Origin: Methylomicrobium sp035916875
GTDB taxonomy: Bacteria; Pseudomonadota; Gammaproteobacteria; Methylococcales; Methylomonadaceae
Direction of reading: 5' to 3'
NCBI RefSeq assembly: GCF_035916875.1
Contig: NZ_JAXUHN010000087.1
Coordinates: forward strand, 1-64,000
Length of the DNA: 64,000 nt
Positions 43,077-52,315 of this stretch are shown here, piece after piece. Under the pieces are notes generated by a model. That model searched no databases and had not been told where the DNA came from. It was given only the letters and a program-made list of their open reading frames with translations. The first letter of the stretch is position 1. Each line of letters starts with the position of its first letter. A program made the position numbers and the translations under genes.

Positions 43077-43636
43077 GACGGTTTCTCCGCATTTTTGTTG
43101 CCTTGACTCGCATTGAGCGTAAAATCACTAACCTGATCTGCTTCTTTTTTATCTGGCGACTGGATCACGACTACCTTCGGAGACTGCAACCAATGGGAGG
43201 CTTCAATTGCCCGCATGAATGCCGATACCCGCGCATTGGATTGAGTTTTACCGACAAAGGTCAGCGCAGCGCCGGTTTGTGTCAATTTGGTCAAATAGAC
43301 GCCATCCGGAGCAGTTTTAGGCACCTCATCGAAAAGATGCACAATTTCAGGCCGGCTTTCCTGCAATTTTTGAATCACATCGATTTTGGCCAACAATTTT
43401 TTCTTGGTTTCCTCGATGTCGCGAATCTTCGCGATTTGAACGTCCAATTGTTTGATCTCGGCCTCTAAAAGCTGATTACGTTGACTCTGATATTCTTTCA
43501 GTCCGTCGATATACAGATGCACCACAACCAAAAGACCGATGGTTGTCAACACCGATATCCCTATCGCAACAACAAAATCTTTTTGTTTTTGTTTGCGCAG
43601 TTCCTCGCGCCAGGGGAGTAAATTAATTCTTGCCAT
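43073..43636 (-). CDS. pilN: Type IV pilus assembly protein PilN
   Basis: A 187-residue inner-membrane protein. The cytoplasmic N-terminus ARINLLPWREELRK is the family motif that binds PilM; a span follows (FVVAIGISVLTTIGLLVVVHLYI), then a coiled-coil and periplasmic domain (GVYLTKLTQTGAALTFVGKTQSNARVSAFM). The ATG shares one base with the pilM stop (TGATG). Confidence 0.96.
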   Translation of the reverse strand: MARINLLPWREELRKQKQKDFVVAIGISVLTTIGLLVVVHLYIDGLKEYQSQRNQLLEAEIKQLDVQIAKIRDIEETKKKLLAKIDVIQKLQESRPEIVHLFDEVPKTAPDGVYLTKLTQTGAALTFVGKTQSNARVSAFMRAIEASHWLQSPKVVVIQSPDKKEADQVSDFTLNASQGNKNAEKPS

Positions 43637-44697
43637 CAGTCAAAACTCCTCAAAGCCAGACCACATGCGATCATCATCGCAGGTGCATCGTTACTCAAAC
43701 CTTGCGGCCTCACTCTATTTGATAACGACATATTCACGAACGGATTGGCGACATAAGCCGGCACGCCAAGGCTTTGTTCGACCAATTTATCCACGCCGGC
43801 GATCGAAGCGCATCCTCCTGCGAGAATGATGCTGTCTATGCCGCGGTTGGCGCTAGACGATACGAAAAATTGCAGTGATCTGGCAATTTGCTGCACCATC
43901 GCCTTTTTGAAAGGCTCCAGCACATCAACGACATAATTGTCAGGCAATCCGCCCTGTCTTTTCGCCAGACCCGCCTCTTCATAGGAAAGCCCGTAACGCC
44001 GCTGAATTTCTTCAGTCAGTTGCTTGCCGCCGAAACCTTGCTCTCGGGTGTAAACGGTTCTTCCATCATGCAGTACGTTGAGTGCAACGACCGAAGCCCC
44101 AATATCGGCAATAGCCACCGTTTTACCTTTGACAGAATCCTCAAACTGATCGGCGAGCAAACCAAAGGCATTTTCCATCGCAAATGCTTCGACATCGACA
44201 ATCTTTGCCTTCAATCCTGCTTTACTCAAGGCAGCAACACGGTCATCGATATTTTCTTTTCTTGACGCGGCCAACAGCACATCGACCAATTCGGGATTCT
44301 TTTCATTGGCTCTTTGCACTTCGAAATCGAAATTGACCTCATCTAGCGAATACGGTACGTATTGATCGGCTTCCATCATGATCTGCTCTTCCATTTCCTC
44401 ATCGGATAAAGAAACCGGCATCGTAATGATTTTGGTCATGACCGAGGAACCGGAAACCGCGACCGCCGCTTGTTTGAGTTTGGAGCCGGATTGTTTGACC
44501 GCGGTTTTGATGACGCCGGCGATAATATCCATATTGGCGATATTTTTATCGATTACCGCGTCTTTCGGCAAAGGAGCAACAGCATAGCTCTCAACCCGGT
44601 AACGTGAGCCTGACTTACTCAATTCCAGTAGTTTTATCGATGCCGTACTGATATCGATGCCAAGAACAGCGCTCTGTTTCTGATTAAACAAGCTCAT
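43636..44697 (-). CDS. pilM: Type IV pilus assembly ATPase-like protein PilM
   Basis: A 353-residue actin-like cytoplasmic protein that binds ATP and the PilN N-terminus. ATP site: VLGIDISTASIKLLEL, TVAIADIGASVVALNVL and IILAGGCASIAG. Further family blocks are MPVSLSDEEMEEQIMMEADQ and YVPYSLDEVNFDFEV. First gene of pilMNOPQ. The divergent penicillin-binding gene (mrcA/ponA) that often faces pilM is absent; a 740-base non-coding gap takes its place. Start ATG 44697. Confidence 0.96.
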   Translation of the reverse strand: MSLFNQKQSAVLGIDISTASIKLLELSKSGSRYRVESYAVAPLPKDAVIDKNIANMDIIAGVIKTAVKQSGSKLKQAAVAVSGSSVMTKIITMPVSLSDEEMEEQIMMEADQYVPYSLDEVNFDFEVQRANEKNPELVDVLLAASRKENIDDRVAALSKAGLKAKIVDVEAFAMENAFGLLADQFEDSVKGKTVAIADIGASVVALNVLHDGRTVYTREQGFGGKQLTEEIQRRYGLSYEEAGLAKRQGGLPDNYVVDVLEPFKKAMVQQIARSLQFFVSSSANRGIDSIILAGGCASIAGVDKLVEQSLGVPAYVANPFVNMSLSNRVRPQGLSNDAPAMMIACGLALRSFD

Positions 44698-45436
44698 GAC
44701 ATATCCTTAAAAAAATTTGAACATTAACGTCACTCATATATCGAAATGCCCGTATTCGTTGAATTCAACAGCCATGTAGGAATTCTTTCGCTCCCCTGTC
44801 TGGCCTTATTTCTTGCAAAGTATAGTTGCGATTTTTAAATTGACCGGGAAAACACAGGATTTTATGACTTGCCGGAAACCGCGGACTTTATACTGCCCGC
44901 AAGCCATTCTATTGTTGTGGAGATTGGCTTCATTTTCTGGAGGATGCATCACAGACTCTCGATAAAGCCGACATAACACCGACATCGACCCAGCCTGGAT
45001 TGAAAAATCCACGGCAAGCGAAGGTTGAAACAAAAATAACGGATGATAAAAAGAAAATTACCGGCAATGGAGATAAGATGCCGATCAAGGAGGATACGAA
45101 ATGCGGAACCGAACTAGCCGGTCAGACCGCTTGAAGGTTTGAATGGAATAACAGAAGAGAATGGGGCGAAGTTGTGCGAAAGCAATCGCTGTCGAATCGA
45201 CAATTCGATAAGCGCGAATATTTTAATATTTCCGGGAGGGATCGGGAGAAACCTTAGCCGATCCTGCGGCGGTCTCTCCCTGTTAGACTTAAACAGCTAA
45301 ACGCAGGGACTCACTATATCCGCGACTGGGCGGCGTAACGGCGGAATAATCAAGCTTGCGTCCGAATTGAATTCGGAAAAACCCGAAACCCAATTGCAAT
45401 TTTTAATGCAAAAATCGCAAAAGCCGCCGGCAGAAC
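44698..45436. other. Long intergenic region upstream of pilM
   Basis: 739 bases without a supportable gene. A 75-codon open frame on the minus strand at 44806-45033 has no ribosome site and no recognisable feature. The region has several inverted repeats, notably two mutually exclusive stems at 45239-45280. It should hold the pilM promoter and the rpmE terminator. Confidence 0.55.
45239..45280. repeat. Two overlapping, mutually exclusive stem-loops
   Basis: Stem A: GGATCGG (45239-45245) with CCGATCC (45258-45264). Stem B: GGGAGAAACC (45244-45253) with GGTCTCTCCC (45271-45280), one mismatch. The right arm of A lies inside the loop of B and the left arms overlap, so only one can form at a time. 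No coding gene lies close enough downstream to make an attenuator obvious. Confidence 0.7.
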
Positions 45437-45637
45437 TTATTTGCCGTATTTTTTGCGGAACTTATCAACGCGGCCCGCCGTATCGACAACGCGTTGCTTG
45501 CCTGTGTAAAAAGGATGACAAGAGGAACATACTTCGATCAACAGATCTTTGGAAAGAACGGAACCTGTGGCAAATGTGTTGCCGCAGCCGCAAGTCACTG
45601 TAATTTGCTTATAATTTGGATGAATTTCTGGTTTCAT
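45437..45637 (-). CDS. rpmE: 50S ribosomal protein L31, zinc-binding form
   Basis: A 66-residue protein of the large subunit, MKPEIHPNYKQITVTCGCGN at its start. The four zinc cysteines are present (16, 18, 37, 40: CGC and CSSC), so it is the C+ form rather than the zinc-free YkgM type used under zinc starvation. HPFYTGKQRVVDTAGRVDKF is the conserved C-terminal block. Single gene between pilM and the AmpG-like permease. Confidence 0.97.
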   Translation of the reverse strand: MKPEIHPNYKQITVTCGCGNTFATGSVLSKDLLIEVCSSCHPFYTGKQRVVDTAGRVDKFRKKYGK

Positions 45638-45709
45638 AACGCTTCACATTACCCGCGCGGGCAAATACCGGTTAAAAACCGACTATGATAAGGCTTTTAT
45701 AGCCATTTA

Positions 45710-47080
45710 TCAACTTGATTTTAGTGACTTTGGGCTCTGCGTAGCCGCTACCATACGGCGTTCGCGGCTAATCAGCAACAGAACCAGCGAAATCGCTGGC
45801 AACCCCACCGCTGAAGCATAAACAAAAAAGACATAATAACCGTAATGATCGACGACAAGCCCGGCAAATCCCCCTAAAAACTGGGCCGGCAAAGTCATCA
45901 GGGAACTGAACAAAGCATATTGAGTAGCGGTATAAGCCTTGCTGGTCAAACTGGAAAGGTATGCGATAAAAACCGATGTCGCGAGCCCGCCGCTCAAGTT
46001 ATCCGCGCTAATCACCGCCGCCAGCAAGGGCTTGCTGGGCGCGCTCAAGGCCAGCACCGCAAAGAGCAAATTGGTTGCGACCACCATTACGGAGCCGAGC
46101 AACAACGGCCTCATTAGACCGTACCTAACCACCAGCGCGCCGCCCAAGGCCGCGCCGGCAATCGTCATGAAAAAACCGAAAATCTTGCTGATTTCGGCAA
46201 TGTCTTTTTTACTGAAGCCTAGATCGAGGTAAAACGGATTGGCCATAACCCCCATCGTGATGTCGCTCATTTTGTAAACGGCGATCAACAGCAGAATGAT
46301 GAATCCGGCTCTGCCATTACGGCTAAAAAACTCGACGAAAGGACTCAATACCGCATCCGTGAATCCGGCTAGCAACCGTTGCCAAAACGAAGCCCGCCTG
46401 GAAACGCCCAGAGCGGATTCCAGCCGACTTTCGACATGGCGCGCAGATTCGATTGGCCGATGTTCGGGTTCGCGCAAACACAGCGTCGTCAACATGCCGA
46501 TCGACATGGCAGCCGCCATCACCGAATAGGCTGAGCTCCAGCTTGAATATTCGGCGATATAAAAGGCGCCCGCACCGGCCATTAACAAAGCGATCCGATA
46601 ACCCAGCACATAAGCTGCCGCCATCGCGCCTTGATAGCGCGCATCGGCCGTTTCGATACGGAAAGCATCGATCACGACATCCTGAGTCGCCGAACAAAAC
46701 GCCACCCCCGCCGCAAAAACGGCGCAGAGTTTCAATTGCGTGTGAGAATCCAGGCCGGCCATTCCTGACAGTCCCAGCGCAATCCCAACCTGCGCAAGCA
46801 ACATCCAACTCCGTCGTTTGCCCAGAACTCTAGTCAGCACCGGTATCGGCAGCCGGTCGATCACCGGCGCCCAGAAGACTTTGATAGAATAGATCACGCC
46901 GACCCAGCTGAAGAAGCCGATCACGGTGCGCTCAATCCCATCATCCCGAAGCCAGGCCGACAAGGTCGAAAATACCAGCAGGAAAGGCAAGCCCGCGGAA
47001 AATCCGAGAAAAATCATGCTGACGACACGCGGCTGCAAATAGACTGCAAACGCCGTACGCCAGCTTTTTTCGGCCGTCAC
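45710..47080 (-). CDS. AmpG-like muropeptide permease (MFS)
   Basis: A 456-residue major-facilitator transporter with ~12-14 hydrophobic spans. The N-terminal block GFSAGLPFLLVFSTLSAWLRDDGIERTVIGFFSWVG and FCSATQDVVIDAFRIE follow E. coli AmpG (GFASGLPLALTSGTLQAW; FCSASQDIVFDAW). AmpG imports anhydro-muropeptides for cell-wall recycling and, where AmpR/AmpC exist, beta-lactamase induction. The order here does not include ampC or ampD. Start ATG 47080; 58 bases from the nhaD stop, with a strong hairpin between. Confidence 0.88.
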   Translation of the reverse strand: MTAEKSWRTAFAVYLQPRVVSMIFLGFSAGLPFLLVFSTLSAWLRDDGIERTVIGFFSWVGVIYSIKVFWAPVIDRLPIPVLTRVLGKRRSWMLLAQVGIALGLSGMAGLDSHTQLKLCAVFAAGVAFCSATQDVVIDAFRIETADARYQGAMAAAYVLGYRIALLMAGAGAFYIAEYSSWSSAYSVMAAAMSIGMLTTLCLREPEHRPIESARHVESRLESALGVSRRASFWQRLLAGFTDAVLSPFVEFFSRNGRAGFIILLLIAVYKMSDITMGVMANPFYLDLGFSKKDIAEISKIFGFFMTIAGAALGGALVVRYGLMRPLLLGSVMVVATNLLFAVLALSAPSKPLLAAVISADNLSGGLATSVFIAYLSSLTSKAYTATQYALFSSLMTLPAQFLGGFAGLVVDHYGYYVFFVYASAVGLPAISLVLLLISRERRMVAATQSPKSLKSS

Positions 47081-47100
47081 CAGACTTTACCCGGACAGCC

Positions 47101-47123
47101 GCGCCGCACGAGAAGTGCGGCGC
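47101..47123 (-). repeat. Strong hairpin between nhaD and the ampG-like gene
   Basis: GCGCCGCAC (47101-47109) and GTGCGGCGC (47115-47123) form a perfect 9-bp GC-rich stem around the loop GAGAA. No T-run follows on the minus strand. It may be a processing or attenuating element between two same-strand genes. Confidence 0.8.
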
Positions 47124-47138
47124 AAGCAGAGACAAGGC

Positions 47139-48497
47139 CTAGCCATTGATCAGATAATGCACGACGATACTGCCGACATAACCGGCCGCAATCGCCGGCG
47201 TCCATTTCAAATGACTGAAGAACGTATATTTATGATTGGACTGACCCATCAACGCCACGCCCGCCGCGGAACCAACCGACAGCAACGAACCGCCGACGCC
47301 AGCAGTCAATGTGACCAGCAGCCATTGATACAAGCTCATGTCCAGATTCATGTTCAATACCGCGAACATCACCGGAATGTTGTCGACGATCGCAGAAATC
47401 AAACCGACCAGAATGTTCGCGGTTGTTTGACCCAGGCCGTCATACATCGCCCCTGACAAGAGCTCCAGATAACCAATGTAACCCAAACCACCAACCGCAA
47501 ACACGACGCCAAAGAAAAACAGCAGCGTATCCCATTCGGCATGACGCACCTTGTTGAAAATATCGAAACTTTCTTCGCCTTCGACGGTAAATTTCTTTTT
47601 GATTCGGTAACCATAGAGCATCAACACCGACAAACCGGCCATCATACCCATGAACGGCGGCAAATGCAGAACTTGCTTAAAGCTGACCGCGGTCGCAATA
47701 GTCAGCAGAAACATCACACAGATTTGAATCGCGCCCGGCTTCAATTGAACGGCTTCCTCGTCGGTCGCTAACGGCTGCTCGTCCGGCACCGCAAAATACA
47801 TCACCGCGGCTGGAACTCCGTAGTTAATCGCCGAAGGAATGAACAGCTTGAAGAAGTCGAAAAACTCCGCATAGCCCGCCTGCCAAACCATCAAGGTGGT
47901 AATATCGCCGAACGGACAGAACGCGCCGCCCGCATTCGCGGCAACCACCAGATTCACGAAGCCGATGCTGACGAATTTCGGGTTGTCCGCCCCGACCGCC
48001 ATCACCACCGCGCCGACCAGCAAGGCGGCGGTCAGGTTATCGGCGACCGCGGATAGGAAAAACGTGATGACACCGGTGATCAAAAACAGTTTCCGATACC
48101 CGAACTGCCGTCTGACCAGCCAGGAACGCAGCGCCTCGAATACGTTACGCTCGGCCATCGAGTTGATGTAGGTCATCGCGACCAACAGGAACAGCATCAA
48201 CTCGGCATATTCTTTCAAGTTGTATTCAAACGCTTCGTGCATCGCATCGACCGACACACCGGCTTGCGACGCCAAAATGGCCGCATGCGACCAGATGATC
48301 GCGGCCGCCAAAATGACCGGCTTCGACTTACGCAAATGCGTAAACTCTTCGGCCATCACAAAACCGTATGCGATCAAAAAGATCAGCACGCAATAAATGC
48401 CGCGCTCGGTCCCGGTCAGCCCAAGACTTTCAATACCGCCGGCCATCGCCAACTCAGGCACCAGCAGCGTCATCAACAGAATAAAAAGAAACCTCAC
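47139..48497 (-). CDS. nhaD: Sodium/proton antiporter NhaD
   Basis: A 452-residue inner-membrane antiporter exporting Na+ in exchange for H+. A signal-like N-terminus (FLFILLMTLLVPELAMAG) precedes ~12 spans. Ion-transporter-superfamily blocks are clear: FLSAVADNLTAALLVGAVVM, VVAANAGGAFCPFGDITTLM and ISAIVDNIPVMFAVLNMN (paired discontinuous helices with Asp), and the C-terminal VGGSLLSVGSAAGVALMGQ. NhaD is common in marine, halophilic and alkaliphilic bacteria, so it hints at Na+ stress tolerance. Divergent from cysI; 173 bases separate the starts. Confidence 0.94.
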   Translation of the reverse strand: MRFLFILLMTLLVPELAMAGGIESLGLTGTERGIYCVLIFLIAYGFVMAEEFTHLRKSKPVILAAAIIWSHAAILASQAGVSVDAMHEAFEYNLKEYAELMLFLLVAMTYINSMAERNVFEALRSWLVRRQFGYRKLFLITGVITFFLSAVADNLTAALLVGAVVMAVGADNPKFVSIGFVNLVVAANAGGAFCPFGDITTLMVWQAGYAEFFDFFKLFIPSAINYGVPAAVMYFAVPDEQPLATDEEAVQLKPGAIQICVMFLLTIATAVSFKQVLHLPPFMGMMAGLSVLMLYGYRIKKKFTVEGEESFDIFNKVRHAEWDTLLFFFGVVFAVGGLGYIGYLELLSGAMYDGLGQTTANILVGLISAIVDNIPVMFAVLNMNLDMSLYQWLLVTLTAGVGGSLLSVGSAAGVALMGQSNHKYTFFSHLKWTPAIAAGYVGSIVVHYLING

Positions 48498-48670
48498 AAA
48501 ACCCCTCCTATTAATGCTTTTTGTAGTTAGTTATATCGAAAAATTTAATGACTAAAGCCGTCTTCAACCGGATATACTATCACTTCGGAATAATCTTTGT
48601 CATTTTATGACGCAGCGTATATGATTAGCGGTCGATTGTCATCGCAAAACCTGCAACCACACATCAACTT

Positions 48671-50323
48671 ATGTACCAGTACAACGAACAAGATCAAACC
48701 CTTGTCGAGGAAAGGGCCACGCAATACCGGCGGCAAACCGAGGATTTTCTAAAAGGCGAACTGACCGAGGATCAATTCCGCGCACTGCGCCTGCGCAACG
48801 GCTTGTATATCCAGACCCATGCGCCGATGCTCCGAATCGCGGTACCCTACGGCCTTCTGAACTCCAAACAACTGCGCAAATTGGCGCACATCGCCCGCGA
48901 ATTCGACAAAGGCTACTGCCATTTCACAACTCGACAGAACGTTCAGTTCAACTGGCCGGAGCTTGAACGCGTGCCGGACATTCTGGACGAACTGGCCAGC
49001 GTGCAGATGCATTCGATCCAAACCAGCGGCAACTGCATGCGCAATACCACCTCCGACCATCTGGCCGGCGTCGCGATCGATGAAATCGAAGACCCGCGCC
49101 CGTACTGCGAAATCATCCGCCAATGGACGACCCTGCATCCCGAATTCGATTATTTGCCGCGCAAATTCAAGATTGCGGTCAGCGGCGCACTGCAGGACCG
49201 TGCGGCTACACAATTGCATGACATCGGCGTGCATTTGGTCAAGAATGACGCCGGCGAAACCGGCTTCAGAATATTGGTCGGCGGCGGACTCGGACGCACA
49301 CCGATCATCGGCCAGGTGATCCGTCCATTTCTGGAAAGAAAACACTTGCTGTCTTATCTGGAAGCGATACTGCGCATCTACAACCTATTCGGACGCCGCG
49401 ACAACAAATACAAGGCGCGGATAAAGATACTGGTCAAAGAAACCGGTCTCGAACAGTTTAGCGAGATGGTCGAAGCGGAATGGCGCCAAATCAAGGACGG
49501 CATGGAACTGACCGATGAGAGGATTGAGGTAATCAAGGCACATTTCACGCCGCCTTTATATGACGCGAACGCCTCCCAGGATCAGAGCCTGGCCGCGCAA
49601 TTGTCGGCAAATCCCGCCTTCGCAACCTGGTACCAATACAATACCGCCGCGCACCGCGTGCCGGGCTACCGCGCAGCTTTCATCTCGCTAAAAGCGCCCG
49701 ACTCGCCGCCAGGAGACATGACCGATACGCAACTCGATGCCGTCGCCGATTTAGCCGATCGCTACAGTTTCGGGAAGATTCGCAGCACGCACCGGCAAAA
49801 TCTGATTCTGGCCGACGTCAAACAGGCCGACTTGTTTACGCTGTGGCAAACGCTAACCTCCTTAAAGCTGGCGACGCCGAACATCGGCACGGTGACCGAC
49901 ATTATCTGCTGCCCCGGCCTCGATTTCTGTTCGCTGGCAAATGCCGGATCGATTGGCGTCGTGCAAGAAATCAACGAAGCACTCGACAACATCGACTATG
50001 TGCATGACATCGGCGACGTGAAGATCAACATGTCGGGCTGCATGAACGGTTGCGCGCACCAAAGTGTCGGCCATATAGGCATCCTCGGCGTCGACAAGAA
50101 AGGCGCAGAATGGTATCAAATCACCCTGGGCGGCTCTTCCGAGAACGAAGCGGCGATCGGCGAACGTCTGGGACCCGCGGTTGCCCGCGACGAAGTTACG
50201 CAGGCGATTACCACGATTCTGGATGTTTATGTCAAACAACGGCAGGAAGAAGAATCATTTTTGGACATGGTAAAACGTGTTGGCATCACACCTTTCAAAG
50301 AACGAGTCTATGCAGATCATTAA
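48671..50323 (+). CDS. cysI: Assimilatory sulfite reductase hemoprotein (nitrite/sulfite reductase family)
   Basis: A 550-residue siroheme-[4Fe-4S] reductase for the six-electron reduction of sulfite to sulfide. N-terminal half: MLRIAVPYGLLNSKQLRKLA, and HFTTRQNVQFNWPEL; substrate-binding SGNCMRNTTSDHLAG. Cluster cysteines: CCPGLDFCSLA and MSGCMNGCAHQSVGHIG (C-x5-C ... C-x3-C). Fused or separate electron donor not present, so ferredoxin, or an unlinked flavoprotein, should supply electrons. The DUF934 partner overlapping its end is typical of the proteobacterial CysI2 type. It is not a nitrite reductase by context, though the two are hard to tell apart from sequence alone. Start ATG 48671. 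Confidence 0.93.
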   Translation: MYQYNEQDQTLVEERATQYRRQTEDFLKGELTEDQFRALRLRNGLYIQTHAPMLRIAVPYGLLNSKQLRKLAHIAREFDKGYCHFTTRQNVQFNWPELERVPDILDELASVQMHSIQTSGNCMRNTTSDHLAGVAIDEIEDPRPYCEIIRQWTTLHPEFDYLPRKFKIAVSGALQDRAATQLHDIGVHLVKNDAGETGFRILVGGGLGRTPIIGQVIRPFLERKHLLSYLEAILRIYNLFGRRDNKYKARIKILVKETGLEQFSEMVEAEWRQIKDGMELTDERIEVIKAHFTPPLYDANASQDQSLAAQLSANPAFATWYQYNTAAHRVPGYRAAFISLKAPDSPPGDMTDTQLDAVADLADRYSFGKIRSTHRQNLILADVKQADLFTLWQTLTSLKLATPNIGTVTDIICCPGLDFCSLANAGSIGVVQEINEALDNIDYVHDIGDVKINMSGCMNGCAHQSVGHIGILGVDKKGAEWYQITLGGSSENEAAIGERLGPAVARDEVTQAITTILDVYVKQRQEEESFLDMVKRVGITPFKERVYADH

Positions 50324-50762
50324 AGACAACGCCATTATCGAGGACACCTACACAACGCTTGCCGATGACGCCAACCTGACGAGCGGCGATATCAGCATCT
50401 CTCTGGCCAGATGGAAACGTGACCGCGAACTCCTGCTCGCGCATCCCGGCAAATTGGGTGTGCGCATCCTCGCCGCCGATACGACTGCCGATCTTGCCTC
50501 CGACCTGAAGCACATTCATCTGATCGAGCTCGATTTCGCCGATTTTGCAGACGGACGCCTATTTTCGCACGCCTGGCTGCTCAGGGGTCGGTATCATTAT
50601 CAGGGCGAAATTCGCGCGACCGGCCATTATCTGATGGACCAGGTTTTTTATCTGTCGCGGGTCGGCGTCAATGCGTTTAAACCCGCCAAAGCCGAGCAAT
50701 TACCGACCATCCTCGCGAACCTGCATGATTTCTCGGTCAAATATCAACCCTCGATCGTTTGA
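50310..50762 (+). CDS. DUF934 protein, sulfite reductase partner
   Basis: A 150-residue protein of the DUF934 family. Family features: LGVRILAADTTADLASDLKHI, IELDFADFADGRLFSHAWLL and GEIRATGHYLMDQVFYLSRVG. Nearly always encoded beside this type of CysI, and here overlaps it by 14 bases (start ATG 50310); the longer frame from 50277 overlaps more and lacks a ribosome site. It may deliver electrons or assist assembly, but its biochemistry is not settled. Followed by a strong terminator. Confidence 0.93.
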   Translation: MQIIKDNAIIEDTYTTLADDANLTSGDISISLARWKRDRELLLAHPGKLGVRILAADTTADLASDLKHIHLIELDFADFADGRLFSHAWLLRGRYHYQGEIRATGHYLMDQVFYLSRVGVNAFKPAKAEQLPTILANLHDFSVKYQPSIV

Positions 50763-50789
50763 ATCCGGGTTTCGCGCTCTCTGAAACAT

Positions 50790-50829
50790 AAAAGCCTTGC
50801 CCGGGATGATTACCGGGCAAGGCTTTTTT
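50790..50829 (+). terminator. Rho-independent terminator after cysI-DUF934
   Basis: AAAAGCCTTGCCCGG (50790-50804) is the exact reverse complement of 50813-50827, with an 8-base loop and T6 at 50824-50829. A textbook terminator 28 bases after the DUF934 stop. Confidence 0.96.
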
Positions 50830-50925
50830 ATGCCCATCGAAAAAAACGGCTTATCCGTCCAGCAAGCGGACCCTGCTGAAACTCCGCGGCAAAACCTCGG
50901 CTTTGCCGCGAGCCATGCCTTCCGA

Positions 50926-52248
50926 TCAATGCTTCATGATCGCCAGGCCCTTCAACAACGACAACGCCTCGAATACCGGATAATCGCTGACTTCCAGCTT
51001 TTGCTCCTTCTCCTTCTCGTCGCCCGCTTTCGGCGTTTCGACTTTCTTCTTGCCGTTTTCCAAATGGTGTGACAAGTCGGCTTCCTTGACCGGGACGAAA
51101 TCCGATTTTTCGACCGACTCCAACTTGACCGGAGCCAGCGCGATGTCGGGCTCGATACCCTCAGCCTGAATCGATCTGCCGGAAGGCGTGTAATAACGCG
51201 CGGTCGTCAGCTTGACTGCTGCGCCATTACTAGTCGGCAATATCGTCTGCACCGAGCCTTTGCCGAAGGATTTCTCGCCCATGATCACCGCGCGTTTTTG
51301 ATCCTGCAGCGCGCCGGCGACAATTTCGGACGCCGAGGCAGAACCCGCATTGATCAGCACGACCATCGGCGAGCCGTTCAGCACGTCATCGCCTGCCGCC
51401 GAGAAACGCATTTCGGAATTCTCGATGCGCCCCTTCGTATAGACGATCAGGCCGCTTTTCAGGAAGGCATCGCTGACTTCGACCGCCGCGTTCAAGACTC
51501 CACCGGGATTATTCCGAAGATCGAGCACCAACCCCTTCAGAGCGCCCGCATTGTCTTTTTTCAATTGCGCCAGACTTTCGAGCAGACTTTCACCGGTACC
51601 GGATTGGAAACTGCTGATCCGGACATAGCCGTAGCCTTTTTCCAGCAGCTTGTTTTTCACGCTCTTGACTTTGATGATGTCGCGGGTCAGGGTGAATTTC
51701 AGCGGCGCTTCCTCACCTTCCCGGACCACGGTCAACTCAATCTTGCTGCCCGGGTCGCCGCGCATCGTCTTCACCGCCTCGACCAGGCTCATGCCCTTGA
51801 CCGGCTTGTCGTCCAAGCGGATGATCAGGTCGCCGGTTTTCAGCCCGGCCCGTTGGGCCGGCGTATCATCGATCGGCGATACGACTTTGATAAAGCCGTT
51901 TTCCATCGTAACTTCGATGCCCAAGCCGCCAAACTGGCCGGTCGTGCCTTCCTTCAGCTCCTGGTATTCTTCGGGCACCAGATAGGCCGAATGCGGATCG
52001 AGTCCGCTCAGCATGCCGCGCACCGCGTCTTCCAACAGCTTTTTGTCCGACACGGGCTCCACATAATCCCGTTTAATCCGTCCGAAAATTTCGGTGAATG
52101 TCCTGAGTTCCTCAAAAGGCAAAGCTTCCGTTTCGCTCTCCGCCGTGTTGGCTTTGTTCAGTTCGGCCAGCACAGTACCGCCGATGCTGATGAATACGCC
52201 CAACATAATCCCTAAGGACAAAATAAAAAATGTCTTTTTTTTCTGCAT
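50926..52248 (-). CDS. ctpA: Carboxyl-terminal processing protease (S41)
   Basis: A 440-residue periplasmic serine protease. A signal/anchor segment (TFFILSLGIMLGVFISIGGTVLA) is followed by the N-terminal helical region (FEELRTFTEIFGRIKRDYVEP), a PDZ domain (GGLGIEVTMENGFIKVVSPIDDTPAQRAGLKTGD), and the S41 core. The catalytic Ser is in NAGSASASEIVAG and the Lys in MGEKSFGKGSVQT. A Lys/Glu-rich C-terminal tail is accessory. Such proteases trim peptidoglycan hydrolases and other periplasmic proteins. Last of gpmI(remnant)-envC-ctpA. Start ATG 52248. Confidence 0.95.
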   Translation of the reverse strand: MQKKKTFFILSLGIMLGVFISIGGTVLAELNKANTAESETEALPFEELRTFTEIFGRIKRDYVEPVSDKKLLEDAVRGMLSGLDPHSAYLVPEEYQELKEGTTGQFGGLGIEVTMENGFIKVVSPIDDTPAQRAGLKTGDLIIRLDDKPVKGMSLVEAVKTMRGDPGSKIELTVVREGEEAPLKFTLTRDIIKVKSVKNKLLEKGYGYVRISSFQSGTGESLLESLAQLKKDNAGALKGLVLDLRNNPGGVLNAAVEVSDAFLKSGLIVYTKGRIENSEMRFSAAGDDVLNGSPMVVLINAGSASASEIVAGALQDQKRAVIMGEKSFGKGSVQTILPTSNGAAVKLTTARYYTPSGRSIQAEGIEPDIALAPVKLESVEKSDFVPVKEADLSHHLENGKKKVETPKAGDEKEKEQKLEVSDYPVFEALSLLKGLAIMKH

Positions 52249-52315
52249 GCGCCTTGCTACCCCAAATACTCGATTCCTAAATGTGTTTCACTACCTAGCT
52301 AACTTCTTTCATGGC

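Noticed and set aside
44806..45033. A 75-codon minus-strand open frame in the pilM-rpmE gap
   Set aside because: No ribosome site, no family resemblance and composition unlike the neighbouring genes.
45340..45436. Terminator of rpmE (AT-rich stem around TGCGATTTTT / AAAAATTGCA)
   Set aside because: It can pair with one G-T, but with no clear T-run after the stem it is too weak to list as a feature.
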